Program-made: the position numbers and the translations under genes
Assembly: GCA_029862005.1 (NCBI GenBank)
Contig: JAOTYD010000003.1
Span: 1 to 64,000, forward strand
Reading direction: 5' to 3'
Source of the DNA: Gammaproteobacteria bacterium
GTDB lineage: Bacteria; Pseudomonadota; Gammaproteobacteria; GCA-001735895
Length of the DNA: 64,000 nt
Part shown: positions 8,808 to 17,699 of the stretch, piece after piece
Position numbering within the stretch: position 1 is the stretch's first letter
Layout: each line of letters opens with the position of its first letter
The notes under the pieces: generated by a model
What the model was told of the DNA's origin: nothing
What the model saw: the letters and a program-made list of their open reading frames with translations, nothing else
Database searches by the model: none

Positions 8808-9256
8808 TGCTCAGCCGACCGAATTATTTGTCCAATTTCATCGCGGTTGGCCGCAGCGCGTATCGCTTCACAAATCTCCGGTTTGGAGAATATGCCGGCA
8901 AGCGAAGACAGGATTATCAAATGTTCTTCGGTTGCTTCTTCGGGGATGATTATGGTGAATACCAGGTCAACCGGAATGTTATCGGGCGACTCGAAATTGA
9001 CCGGTTCATTTAGCCGGAAAAAAAAGCCCAGGGTCTGGTCGAGGTTCTCCAGGCGGGCATGCGGGACCGCAAAGCCGTGACCGAGTCCGGTGCTACCGAG
9101 CCGTTCACGATTCAGCAGATTGTTGTAAATCACGGATTCGGGAAGTTGGGTTCGATCAGCTACAATATTTGCGATCAGCTCCAGGAGCTTTTTCTTGCTG
9201 GTTAATTCAGTATCGATGAAAATACTTTGTGGTGACAAAAGTGCAGAAATTGTCAT
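8804..9256 (-). CDS. ptsN: PTS EIIA-Ntr
   Basis: A 150-residue nitrogen-PTS phosphoacceptor. The active histidine is His66 in GFAVPHARLE. Its known roles elsewhere include control of K+ transport and stress responses through its phosphorylation state. It is the first gene of the ptsN-hprK-rapZ-EIIA-HPr-mgtE run. The strong terminator at 9350-9374 separates it from hpf, so this run probably has its own promoter in 9257-9350; a weak pair TTGCAT / TAAGAT spaced 16 bp can be read there on the minus strand. Confidence 0.94.
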   Translation of the reverse strand: MTISALLSPQSIFIDTELTSKKKLLELIANIVADRTQLPESVIYNNLLNRERLGSTGLGHGFAVPHARLENLDQTLGFFFRLNEPVNFESPDNIPVDLVFTIIIPEEATEEHLIILSSLAGIFSKPEICEAIRAAANRDEIGQIIRSAEQ

Positions 9257-9349
9257 TATTCAAGGATTGAACATGGGCGACTTGGAATTGATGCGCGAAT
9301 CTTAATGCAATTGTACGAGTATGCAAGTGCAATGGATCTCGTTTTGGGC

Positions 9350-9374
9350 AAAAAAAGGGGGAGCAGTCTCCCCC
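9350..9374 (-). terminator. Rho-independent terminator after hpf
   Basis: On the minus strand a 7-bp perfect stem GGGGGAG / CTCCCCC with a 4-nt loop is followed by seven T residues. It lies 11 bp past the hpf stop and should end the rpoN-hpf transcript before ptsN. Confidence 0.9.
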
Positions 9375-9384
9375 TGGTTTGATT

Positions 9385-9702
9385 TCAGGCCAGCTCGGCA
9401 GACGTGCCTTTGAGCCGATGGCTCTTCAGTTTTTCTTTGTGTTTTTTTCCCTGGCGATCAAGTTTATCGACGAGACCATCAATTGCGGCATACATATCTT
9501 CCTGGACATCGTCGGCATGCAGGTTACTGCCGCTGACGTGCAGTGTGGCCTCCGCCTTGTGACGCAGTTTTTCCACAGTTAGTACGATATGAATGTCCAG
9601 CGCCTGGTCGAAGTGCCGATCGAGCTTTCCGACCTTTTCGTTTACATAGTTGCGCATGGATTCCGTTATGTCGACATGATGACCGCTTAGACTGACTTGC
9701 AT
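9385..9702 (-). CDS. hpf: Ribosome hibernation promoting factor, short form
   Basis: A 105-residue HPF/YfiA protein that binds the small ribosomal subunit and helps form inactive 100S dimers in stationary phase. The sequence MQVSLSGHHVDITESMRNYV is the typical start. I chose the ATG at 9702 over one at 9732 because a strong ribosome binding site, GAGGAGG, lies just upstream of 9702. It is a short HPF without the C-terminal dimerisation domain. It follows rpoN, as in many Gammaproteobacteria. Confidence 0.94.
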   Translation of the reverse strand: MQVSLSGHHVDITESMRNYVNEKVGKLDRHFDQALDIHIVLTVEKLRHKAEATLHVSGSNLHADDVQEDMYAAIDGLVDKLDRQGKKHKEKLKSHRLKGTSAELA

Positions 9703-9752
9703 ATGTAACCTCCTCGGCTGTGAGGTTCGCATTGCTGCGAACCGTTGGTGTC

Positions 9753-11240
9753 TCAGAAAAGACGTTTACGCTCGTTGGACGGTGGAATATTTAACGCTTC
9801 CCTGTATTTAGCTACGGTTCTCCTGGCTACGTTAATACCCTGTTGCTCCAACAAAGTTGCTATCTTGTTATCGCTTAGTGGTTTCTCCGGTTTTTCCGCG
9901 GCAACGAATTTTTTAATAATGGCCCGTATTGCCGTGGCCGAGCATTCACCGCCATCGGCGGTACCCACATGACTCGAAAAGAAGTACTTGAACTCGAGTA
10001 TACCACGCGGCGTGTGCATGTATTTATGAGTCGTCACTCTCGAGATCGTCGATTCATGCAGCTCCAGCTGTTCGGCAATATCGCGCAGTACCATGGGCTG
10101 CATTGCCTCTTCGCCATATTCGAGGAAGGCATGCTGGCGTTCGACGATTGCCGTTGCGACACGCAACAGGGTTTCGTTACGGCTTTGCAGGCTCTTGATA
10201 AACCAGCGCGCCTCCTGTAAATGATCTTTTAAATAAGTATTCTGATCGCTAGTGTCGCTACGCTTGATCAGGCTCGCGTACTGGTCGTTAACCCGGAGTC
10301 GCGGGGCGTGCTCCGGATTGATACTGACTCGCCAGCGTCCCGATTGCTTGCTAACGTAAACATCCGGTACAACATATTCCGCATGGTTTTGACTGATACT
10401 GTGTCCTGGGTGCGGATTGGTCGTCTGGATCAGTTTGATGATTTCTGCCAGTTCGCTATCACTGGCCTGCAAACGACGCTTCAGTAGCGCCACATCGTTA
10501 CTGGCAAGGTGTTCTAGGTACTTGTCGACCAGCACTTTTGCCTTGGCGAGGCAGGGTGTTTCGGGGTCGTACTGTTCCAGCTGAATCGTCATGCATTCGC
10601 TTGGCGATTTGGCCGCAACGCCTACCGGGTCGAATCGCTGCACCAGGTGTAACACCGCTTCGACTTCATCTAGCTCCAGGTTCTCGTGTTGTTGTGCCAG
10701 ACCTTCGTAAATATCTTCGATGGAATCGCTCAGGTACCCGCTGTCGTTTATAGCGTCGATTATCGCAAGTCCGATATCGTGGTCGATTTCTGAAATATGG
10801 GCACAGTCGAGCTGCCAGGTTAGATGATTCTTGAGCGTATCCTCGGCACCCGACTGGTTCTCAAACATATCGCGATTGTCGATGCCTGAAGTGGCGGACT
10901 GGGTGGACGAACCCGGCAGGTTGTCGTAGATGTGTTCCCAACGGGCGTCGATTTCAAGTTCATCCGGAAGCGTTTGTTGGGCGCGATTCTCTGACACCGG
11001 ATTGGGTAGTTTGAAATCGGTCGAATCCTCGCTATTGGAACCACCGCTTGATGCATCGGTATCAAAAACGGTTATCTCACCGAGATTATCTTCCTGTTCG
11101 AGTAGCGGATTGGCATCCAGGGTTTCCTGGATTTCGGCCTGGAGTTCCAGCGAGGAAAGCTGCAGCAATTTGATTGCCTGCTGCAACTGAGGCGTCATCG
11201 TAAGGCTTTGCCCTATTCGCAGTTGCAGGCTTTGTTTCAT
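9753..11240 (-). CDS. rpoN: RNA polymerase sigma-54 factor
   Basis: A 495-residue sigma-54. The N-terminal activator-interacting region is glutamine- and leucine-rich (SLTMTPQLQQAIKLLQLSS), followed by an acidic linker (about 50-110), the core-binding domain, the helix-turn-helix, and the C-terminal RpoN box ARRTVAKYRE that reads the -24 element. Length and order are normal for the family. It lies between lptB and hpf in the conserved order, 61 bp after lptB. Confidence 0.97.
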   Translation of the reverse strand: MKQSLQLRIGQSLTMTPQLQQAIKLLQLSSLELQAEIQETLDANPLLEQEDNLGEITVFDTDASSGGSNSEDSTDFKLPNPVSENRAQQTLPDELEIDARWEHIYDNLPGSSTQSATSGIDNRDMFENQSGAEDTLKNHLTWQLDCAHISEIDHDIGLAIIDAINDSGYLSDSIEDIYEGLAQQHENLELDEVEAVLHLVQRFDPVGVAAKSPSECMTIQLEQYDPETPCLAKAKVLVDKYLEHLASNDVALLKRRLQASDSELAEIIKLIQTTNPHPGHSISQNHAEYVVPDVYVSKQSGRWRVSINPEHAPRLRVNDQYASLIKRSDTSDQNTYLKDHLQEARWFIKSLQSRNETLLRVATAIVERQHAFLEYGEEAMQPMVLRDIAEQLELHESTISRVTTHKYMHTPRGILEFKYFFSSHVGTADGGECSATAIRAIIKKFVAAEKPEKPLSDNKIATLLEQQGINVARRTVAKYREALNIPPSNERKRLF

Positions 11241-11301
11241 AGGCGGGGCCGTTCCTTGTCTAGTAAATTGCCAGGATACTTGTTATCTCCCATGGGTATT
11301 G

Positions 11302-12036
11302 TTATAGCTTAAAATCATCGCCTAAGTAAATCTTTCTTACGATTTTATTATCGAGAATCTGGCTCGGATTTCCCTCGGCCAAAACCTCGCCATTGCCCAT
11401 GACATAGGCACGATCACATATCCCCAGGGTTTCGCGAACATTGTGGTCGGTGATCAAAACGCCGATCCCGCGCGTGGCGAGCTGACGGATAATTGACTGG
11501 ATGTCGATCACCGAAATCGGGTCAACCCCGGCGAAGGGTTCATCCAGCAGGATGAACTCGGGTTGATTGGCCAGTGCGCGCGCGATTTCAACACGCCGAC
11601 GTTCTCCACCGGAAAGCGAGATACCGTCGGTGTCGCGCAAATGTTCTATCTGGAACTCTTCCATGAGTTGTTCCAGCATTTGATTACGGGCGGCCTTATC
11701 AAGGTCTTTGCGCAGCTGCAGAATGGCCATGATATTCTGCGCCACCGTGAGACTGCGAAATACCGATGCTTCCTGGGGCAGGTAGCCGATCCCGAGTCTG
11801 GCGCGAAGATGCATTGGCAGGTGGTCTATGGATTTATCATTCAGATGAATGGTGCCCGCGTCATTGTTGATCAAGCCGACGATCATGTAAAAACAGGTGG
11901 TTTTTCCGGCACCGTTAGGGCCCAGTAATCCAACGATTTCGCCGGCAGCAACCTGCAGTGAAACCGATCTGACAACCTCGCGTTTCTGGTAGGCCTTGGC
12001 CAGCCCGGTCGCTTTGAGTAGATTGGTGTTGCTCAT
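11302..12036 (-). CDS. lptB: LPS export ABC transporter ATP-binding protein LptB
   Basis: A 244-residue ATPase that powers LPS extraction from the inner membrane with LptFG. It has Walker [10 protein letters not shown], the signature [15 protein letters not shown], Walker [14 protein letters not shown] and the H-loop ITDHNV. I used the ATG at 12036; an adjacent in-frame TTG at 12039 is less likely. It follows lptA by 7 bp. LptF and LptG are elsewhere, as usual. Confidence 0.96.
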   Translation of the reverse strand: MSNTNLLKATGLAKAYQKREVVRSVSLQVAAGEIVGLLGPNGAGKTTCFYMIVGLINNDAGTIHLNDKSIDHLPMHLRARLGIGYLPQEASVFRSLTVAQNIMAILQLRKDLDKAARNQMLEQLMEEFQIEHLRDTDGISLSGGERRRVEIARALANQPEFILLDEPFAGVDPISVIDIQSIIRQLATRGIGVLITDHNVRETLGICDRAYVMGNGEVLAEGNPSQILDNKIVRKIYLGDDFKL

Positions 12037-12043
12037 CAAAGAT

Positions 12044-12550
12044 TTATTCGGAGGATTTAGAATCCTGGCGGGGCTGGATCAGCATCTTCACACGCTCATC
12101 GGACTCTGAACTGCCGGCCTTGATACTGTTACTCTCGGTGTTGACGCGAATCATCTCGCTTTCGATGATATCGCCGGCGTGACTGAAACGTGCGCTGCCA
12201 CGCAGCACGAGCAGGGACTGGCTTTCGGTGTAGTCGATCTGTGCTGCTTCGCCCAGCATTTCGATTTGATCGTCATCGAGCTGTCGAAACCTGGCCGGGG
12301 CACCGGTCATTTCGATGACCTGCAACTCATTATCTGCATTGAAACGAATCACCAGTCGTTCGGAACTGATCTGGAGACTTCCCTGGATCAATTTGACGTT
12401 ACCCTGGTAAATACTGATGCGCTCCGACTCCCTGACTTCGAGGCTGTCTGCCTCGACCTCAATCGGTTGGTCACCGTCAGAGGCAAGCGCCCGGAGCTGA
12501 CCGGGAAACAACAGGAAAAGTAATACAATGGTTTTAACTATCGCCGTCAT
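12044..12550 (-). CDS. lptA: LPS export periplasmic bridge protein LptA
   Basis: A 168-residue periplasmic protein of the OstA/LptA jellyroll family that forms the bridge carrying LPS to the outer membrane. The start is the ATG at 12550, giving the signal peptide [21 protein letters not shown] and then [13 protein letters not shown] and [14 protein letters not shown], typical of LptA. A longer open frame upstream is only read-through into lptC. It overlaps lptC by 17 bp. Confidence 0.93.
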   Translation of the reverse strand: MTAIVKTIVLLFLLFPGQLRALASDGDQPIEVEADSLEVRESERISIYQGNVKLIQGSLQISSERLVIRFNADNELQVIEMTGAPARFRQLDDDQIEMLGEAAQIDYTESQSLLVLRGSARFSHAGDIIESEMIRVNTESNSIKAGSSESDERVKMLIQPRQDSKSSE

Positions 12551-13091
12551 AATAAGTAGCGCGGGTATTTTTGAATCGGTAGACCTTGCCGCCCAGATCG
12601 AATACAGCCTGTTCGGCCTCGATCGTGGCCTGATCGCTAAGCATTGAAATCCTGCTATCGCTGATGACCAGGTCTCGATCCGGTTCGAAACTAATGCTTT
12701 CGGTGTTGATGCGTAGCGGGTTATCACCCTGCCTTTGCATGACCACGCTTTCCCTCAGATGCAAAATATTAACCTGGTGCTCGAATTCCCCGACATTGGC
12801 ATCAACCTGCCATTGGTCACGGTCGCGAAATATCTTCAACGACGGAATTTCGATGGTGCTCACATCGGTACGCAGGTAGTGTTCTAGGCGGGGACTGTCG
12901 AATTCGTAATCAACATTACCATCCGTATTCATCGAGCGGTAATGCAAATTGGTCAGGTAGTAATCGATATTGTCGGGGATAATCAGGTCAGCTCTTTCGG
13001 TGATGGGTCGAAGGTGAATTTCATAGATCCATCCGGCCGCGATCGCTCCGATGCCGAGCACAAAGATAAAAACCAGAATCCGCAATTTCAT
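12534..13091 (-). CDS. lptC: LPS export protein LptC
   Basis: A 185-residue bitopic inner-membrane protein that links LptB2FG to LptA. It has one N-terminal membrane helix (residues 3-24) and a periplasmic beta-jellyroll with NLHYRSMNTDGNVDYEFDSPRLEHY, the typical early segment. It overlaps kdsC by 4 bp and lptA by 17 bp. Confidence 0.93.
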   Translation of the reverse strand: MKLRILVFIFVLGIGAIAAGWIYEIHLRPITERADLIIPDNIDYYLTNLHYRSMNTDGNVDYEFDSPRLEHYLRTDVSTIEIPSLKIFRDRDQWQVDANVGEFEHQVNILHLRESVVMQRQGDNPLRINTESISFEPDRDLVISDSRISMLSDQATIEAEQAVFDLGGKVYRFKNTRATYYDGDS

Positions 13092-13615
13092 GACAGGTAG
13101 CTATTCTGCCGGTCATCAAGCATGGACTGTGCTTCCAGGATGAAGTCGCATACCTCACGCACCGCTCCCTTGCCACCTGGCGTCTCGGTCACCCAGTCAC
13201 AGTGTTGTTTGACAAAATTGTGCGCGTTATTTACCGCAATCGCCAGGCCGACTTTTTGCATGATCGGCAGATCCGGCAAATCATCCCCGACGTAAGCCAC
13301 CTGTGCTGGTTCGAAGCCAGTAGCCTGCAGCAGTTTTTCAAAAGCCGTTAACTTGTCACGGTGACCCTGGTAGATATGTTTGACACCGAGCTCCCCCATG
13401 CGATGGTTGACGATATCCGAATTGCGTCCGGTAATGACCGCGACTTCAATGCCACAATCGAGCAACATGCGAATGCCATGTCCATCGAGAGAATTAAAGG
13501 TTTTGTATTCTTCTCCCCGGTTATCAAATGTCAGTCCGCCATCGGTGAGCACTCCATCAATATCGACGATGAGCAAACGCACCTGCCTCGCATCATCGCT
13601 TGCTCTAGTTGTCAT
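13088..13615 (-). CDS. kdsC: 3-deoxy-D-manno-octulosonate 8-phosphate phosphatase
   Basis: A 175-residue HAD phosphatase that makes Kdo from Kdo-8-phosphate for LPS core. Motif I is DIDGVLTDG with the catalytic aspartates D18 and D20, and the GLAIAVNNAHNFVKQ and TETPGGKGAVREVCD segments are typical of KdsC. No cap domain is present, as expected for the tetrameric family. It lies 9 bp after kdsD. Confidence 0.96.
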   Translation of the reverse strand: MTTRASDDARQVRLLIVDIDGVLTDGGLTFDNRGEEYKTFNSLDGHGIRMLLDCGIEVAVITGRNSDIVNHRMGELGVKHIYQGHRDKLTAFEKLLQATGFEPAQVAYVGDDLPDLPIMQKVGLAIAVNNAHNFVKQHCDWVTETPGGKGAVREVCDFILEAQSMLDDRQNSYLS

Positions 13616-13624
13616 GCATTTCTC

Positions 13625-14599
13625 CTATACAACACCGGCTCTTAATAAATCATGCATGTTTAATGCACCCTGAACGTTCATCCCGTCATCGACGACCATG
13701 AGTGCGTTGATTTTCTTGTCGTGCATAATCTTTAATGCCTCGCTGGCAATACGTTCGGCCTCGATCGTTACGCAGTCTGCCGTCATGAAATCCTGCACCC
13801 TGCTGGTAGCAATATCGGGCATGCTCTCAAAGGTACGACGCAGGTCGCCGTCGGTGTAAATACCCACCAGCTTGTTACTGTCGGCATCGATGACACCCGC
13901 CATGCCGAGGCCCTTGGCGGTCATCTCCAGTAACGTGTCCTTGAGCGTGGTTTCGGCAGTCACCAGCGGAATCGCATTACCGGTATGCATGATGTCGCTG
14001 ACGCGCAGCAGCAGGCGCCTGCCCAGGTGACCACCGGGGTGAGACAGCGCAAAATCCTGTTCAGTGAATCCGCGTGCTTCGAGCACCGCCACGGCGAGTG
14101 CATCGCCCATCGCAAGTGCTGCCGTGGTGCTTGAGGTCGGTGCCAGACCCAGCGGGCATGCCTCCTTGGTTACGCTTACATCGAGGTGGATATTGGCACT
14201 CCTGGCCATGGTGGAAGTCGGGTTTCCGGTTAGCGCGACGAGCGGAATGCCGAGGCGTTTCAGCAGGGGCAGTAACAACGTAATTTCACTGGTTTCACCG
14301 GAGTTGGATAGTGCGATGACCAGGTCATCCGCGGTTATCATGCCGAGGTCGCCGTGGCTGGCTTCACCGGGGTGCATGAAAAAAGCGGGCGTTCCGGTGC
14401 TTGCCAGTGTCGCCGCTATCTTGTTGGCGATATGCCCGGATTTCCCCATGCCGGTAACAACGATTCGACCTTTGCATTTCAATACCAGTTCGCAAGCGTC
14501 ATGAAAACCCTGGCCCAATCGATCGGCCAGGCTTAAAACTGCATCTGCTTCGGTTTTTAATACGGCGAGGCCAAGCTCGATATAGGCATGTTTTGTCAT
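13625..14599 (-). CDS. kdsD: Arabinose-5-phosphate isomerase
   Basis: A 324-residue enzyme converting ribulose-5-phosphate to arabinose-5-phosphate, the first step of Kdo synthesis. An N-terminal SIS domain (GMGKSGHIANKIAATLAS, HPGEASHGDLGM, SNSGETSE) is followed by a CBS pair from about residue 205. Length matches E. coli KdsD (328). It starts 2 bp after yrbG ends. Confidence 0.96.
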   Translation of the reverse strand: MTKHAYIELGLAVLKTEADAVLSLADRLGQGFHDACELVLKCKGRIVVTGMGKSGHIANKIAATLASTGTPAFFMHPGEASHGDLGMITADDLVIALSNSGETSEITLLLPLLKRLGIPLVALTGNPTSTMARSANIHLDVSVTKEACPLGLAPTSSTTAALAMGDALAVAVLEARGFTEQDFALSHPGGHLGRRLLLRVSDIMHTGNAIPLVTAETTLKDTLLEMTAKGLGMAGVIDADSNKLVGIYTDGDLRRTFESMPDIATSRVQDFMTADCVTIEAERIASEALKIMHDKKINALMVVDDGMNVQGALNMHDLLRAGVV

Positions 14600-14601
14600 A
14601 G

Positions 14602-15585
14602 TTATCCCGCGGCGGCTTGATAATACAAATATAGCTGGTAAATGACAAAAGCCGCGAACAGAAAAATGCCTTTAACACGCGTCAGGTGGCGTGGTATCGC
14701 GGCCGGAAATCTTGACATCAGCAACAGTACCAATGTCAAGCCGATAGCGATCGGTAAATCACGCGCACGCGCGGCAGCATCGATGCTGAAAGTTGTGAAC
14801 AGGGCGGGTAAACCGATTACCGCAAGTGAATTGAACAGGTTGGAACCGATGACATTGCCTATTGCCAGATCGGGCTTGCCTTTTTTCAGGCTTGCGATCG
14901 AAGCCGCGAGCTCGGGCAGGCTTGTGCCCAGTGCGACAATCGTCAGGCCGATGATCAATTCACTGACACCCAGGGTTTGCGCGATATTGGATGCGCCCCA
15001 GACCAGCAGCTTGGAGCTGCCGACCAGCACCACCAATCCCAGCAACAACCAGCCGATTGCCGCGGGCATCTTCATATCATGGATCATTTCCTCCTGCGCA
15101 TGTTCCTCCCTGGCATACGCTGCCGGATTGCGTCGGTGTTCGCGTATCAAATAGTGTAGGCTCAGCAGCAACAAGCCGAACAGGGCGAAACCATCCACGA
15201 TATCGAGCGTTAAATCGAAAAGACTCCAGGTCATCAACACCGTGGCGAGCGCCAGCAATGGGTACTCGGCTTTGAACAGCCGGGTTGCGATCGGAATCGG
15301 AGCCAGGATGGCCGTGATACCCAGAATCAAACCGATATTGGCGATGTTGGAGCCGAGCGCGTTACCGATTGCAATATCGGGCGTGTCTTGCAGGACCGCG
15401 ACAATGGAAACCACGATCTCGGGCGCGGAAGTGCCGAATCCCACGATCGTGATGCCGATGATCATGACCGAAACGCCCAGTAAGTGCGCCATGGCCGCGG
15501 CGCCCTCGACAAATTTGTCTGCGCTCCAGATAAGCAATGCCAATCCAGCGAGGACGGCTGCAATGTGGCTAAGCAAGCTCAACAT
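14602..15585 (-). CDS. yrbG: Calcium/sodium antiporter, CaCA family (YrbG-like)
   Basis: A 327-residue inner-membrane protein with about ten membrane helices in two inverted halves. The two alpha repeats are visible as VGFGTSAPEIVVS plus ALGSNIANIGLI, and VALGTSLPELAAS plus VIGSNLFNSLAV, the ion-binding GxG(T)S(x)PE motifs. A charged loop (about 145-170) links the halves. The position next to kdsD is the same as E. coli yrbG. The physiological ion is not proven for this family. Confidence 0.92.
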   Translation of the reverse strand: MLSLLSHIAAVLAGLALLIWSADKFVEGAAAMAHLLGVSVMIIGITIVGFGTSAPEIVVSIVAVLQDTPDIAIGNALGSNIANIGLILGITAILAPIPIATRLFKAEYPLLALATVLMTWSLFDLTLDIVDGFALFGLLLLSLHYLIREHRRNPAAYAREEHAQEEMIHDMKMPAAIGWLLLGLVVLVGSSKLLVWGASNIAQTLGVSELIIGLTIVALGTSLPELAASIASLKKGKPDLAIGNVIGSNLFNSLAVIGLPALFTTFSIDAAARARDLPIAIGLTLVLLLMSRFPAAIPRHLTRVKGIFLFAAFVIYQLYLYYQAAAG

Positions 15586-15601
15586 ACGATTTGTCTAATA
15601 G

Positions 15602-16129
15602 TTAGAATTCGTCGGTAGAGGTGAATAGGCCGACACGTAAATCTCTAGCGCTGTAGATTTCCCTGTTATCGACTTCCATCGACGCGTCGCCGATGCCCAT
15701 GACCAGCTTACGCATGATGACGCGTTTCATATCGATCCGGTAAGTGACCAGTTTCGAGGCCGGCAGCACCTGCCCGAAATACTTGACCTCGCCCGCGCCA
15801 AGGGCACGCCCGTGCCCCGGACCCCCTTTCCAGCCCAGGAAAAAACCGATCAATTGCCACATTGCATCAAGCCCCAGGCAGCCCGGCATTACCGGGTCGG
15901 TCTCAAAATGACACTTGAAGAACCAGAGATCCGGATTGACGTCCAGCTCGGCAATGATTTCACCTTTTTCAAACTTGCCGCCGGTATCGTTGATATTGAT
16001 GATACGGTCGAACATCAGCATCGGTGGCAAGGGCAGCAGGGCGTTACCGGGACCGAATAAACCACCTTTTCCACATTCGATGAGTTCTTCATAGCTAAAG
16101 CTATGTCGATCGGTTAAAGATCTGGACAT
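15602..16129 (-). CDS. fabA: 3-hydroxydecanoyl-ACP dehydratase/isomerase FabA
   Basis: A 175-residue enzyme that dehydrates 3-hydroxydecanoyl-ACP and isomerises the product, starting unsaturated fatty acid synthesis. The active residues are His74 in [11 protein letters not shown] and Asp88 in [13 protein letters not shown], exactly as in E. coli FabA. FabB, its usual partner, is not in the window. A FabR/DesT-like palindrome is present upstream at 16224-16241. Its place beside yrbG is not part of the usual backbone. Confidence 0.97.
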   Translation of the reverse strand: MSRSLTDRHSFSYEELIECGKGGLFGPGNALLPLPPMLMFDRIININDTGGKFEKGEIIAELDVNPDLWFFKCHFETDPVMPGCLGLDAMWQLIGFFLGWKGGPGHGRALGAGEVKYFGQVLPASKLVTYRIDMKRVIMRKLVMGIGDASMEVDNREIYSARDLRVGLFTSTDEF

Positions 16130-16223
16130 ATAAATGAGCCAACGGGATTAATGGTGCGAACACTAACTTTTATGTGACAAATTTGCCAGTATTTCATAGG
16201 AATCATCCTCATTTACCCTGTTC

Positions 16224-16241
16224 AGCGTTCACTTGCAGGCT
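16224..16241. promoter_or_regulatory. FabR/DesT-like operator candidate
   Basis: AGCGTTCACTTGCAGGCT is an imperfect 18-bp palindrome resembling the operators of the TetR-type regulators FabR and DesT, which control unsaturated fatty acid genes. It lies 95 bp upstream of fabA, in the fabA/TolC-like divergent region. The match is partial (6 of 8 arm positions). Confidence 0.35.
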
Positions 16242-16328
16242 GTTAGCGGATAGACTCTGCTGGGTTTCCTTGCCGGTTGGCGATTTGAGTCAGCTATCAT
16301 TCAGCTTCGCTAGGGAAGAATCACGATC

Positions 16329-17699
16329 ATGATAAAATTAGCTATACAATTAGTCGGGCCTCTGGCCTTGATTTATGCCAGTTTCGCTCTGCACGCGGCG
16401 GAAAAGTTAGACCTGGAGCAAGCCATCGAGCTGGCGCTTGCCCACGATCCCCGTATCGATGAAAAGCAGGCCTTTGTGCGCAAGGCGCGGGGCTTACTGC
16501 AGGAAGCTGAGGGCTCCGAGGGTTTTCGCTACTCGGTAGACAGTTTCCTTGCACTGTCGACGGGCCTGGACGGCGGCTTTTATGAGGGCGGTGATGATTC
16601 CTGCAGTAGCAATTGTGCACCGCGCGATGATGCCTACGACTTCGATGACGGGCTGTCGCTCTGGGCTGGACTGACCTTCAGTATCGTCAAACCGCTGGCA
16701 ACCTTCGGTCGCCTTGAGAACTACCAGGAGGCCGCGCAAAACAATATTCTGATCAAGCAGCAGGACGTTACCCTGCAGCGTGACGAAGTTGCCCTGCAGG
16801 TGGTCAAGGCTTATTACGGTTACCTGACAGCGCGCGATAGCCGTCTGCTGCTCGAGGATACCCGCAAGCGCCTCGACGGAGCGCTTGAACTGGTTGACGG
16901 ATGGCTCGAAGAAGGTTCGGGCAATGCCAGCCTTTCGGACAAGTATGCACTTCAGGCCGGACTGGGCCTGGTTGATAATTTTCTCGCCGAGGCAAAAGGC
17001 CTGGAGCAGATCGCCATGGCGGGACTGAAGTTATTGACCGGCCGTGAAGAAGATGTGATTGAGCTTGCTGATCGACGTTTGCAGCCCCTGCCGCTACCCG
17101 AGCAGAGCCTGGAACAATGGATCGATCTGGCGCGTGAAAATCGAGTCGAGTTCAAGCAGGTTGCAGCGGGCCTTAGCGCGCGCCGCGCGCTGGTCGAGGC
17201 GACACGGGCGGATAAGAAGCCAATCGTATTTGCCGGAGTCGCCGGCTCGGTGGCGGTCGCGCCGGAACGTGATACGCTGGATAACCCTCATATTTATGAT
17301 CCGTTTAATCATGCAGCCCTGTCGCCAGTACTTGGCATGCGTTGGCAGTGGGAGCAGGGCGCACAGCCCGCCCGTGTGGTGCAGGCGCAGGCGGACCTCG
17401 ATGCACTGGTGCATAAAGCGTCGTTTGCGCGCATGGGGATCCCGTTCCAGGTCAGCGAGCAGTATTACTCGATGCAGGCCAAGCATGAAGCGATCGGTTC
17501 GATGCGCGCAAGCTCCAGGGCAGCACGCCGCTGGATGATAGCCTCGTATTCCGATTTCGAGGCGGGTCTCGAGGAAGCCGATGATATTATTAACGCGTTA
17601 CAGGTATACGTGCTCGCTTATGCAGAGTATTTGCGAGCGGTGAATGATTTCAATAATCTTGTGTCTAAACTCAAAAGCGTTAGTGGGGTATTCCAGTGA
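16329..17699 (+). CDS. TolC-family outer membrane protein
   Basis: A 456-residue TolC-like protein with a signal peptide (cleavage probably after ALHA, near residue 23), then the first efflux-protein repeat starting LDLEQAIELALAHDPRI and a second starting near residue 250 (EQWIDLARENRVEFKQ). Long amphipathic helices dominate, as expected for the periplasmic tunnel. It has no RND or ABC partner next to it. Its stop overlaps the start of mlaC by 4 bp, so the two are translated together, which suggests a shared envelope role, perhaps in lipid traffic. That role is inference. Confidence 0.85.
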   Translation: MIKLAIQLVGPLALIYASFALHAAEKLDLEQAIELALAHDPRIDEKQAFVRKARGLLQEAEGSEGFRYSVDSFLALSTGLDGGFYEGGDDSCSSNCAPRDDAYDFDDGLSLWAGLTFSIVKPLATFGRLENYQEAAQNNILIKQQDVTLQRDEVALQVVKAYYGYLTARDSRLLLEDTRKRLDGALELVDGWLEEGSGNASLSDKYALQAGLGLVDNFLAEAKGLEQIAMAGLKLLTGREEDVIELADRRLQPLPLPEQSLEQWIDLARENRVEFKQVAAGLSARRALVEATRADKKPIVFAGVAGSVAVAPERDTLDNPHIYDPFNHAALSPVLGMRWQWEQGAQPARVVQAQADLDALVHKASFARMGIPFQVSEQYYSMQAKHEAIGSMRASSRAARRWMIASYSDFEAGLEEADDIINALQVYVLAYAEYLRAVNDFNNLVSKLKSVSGVFQ

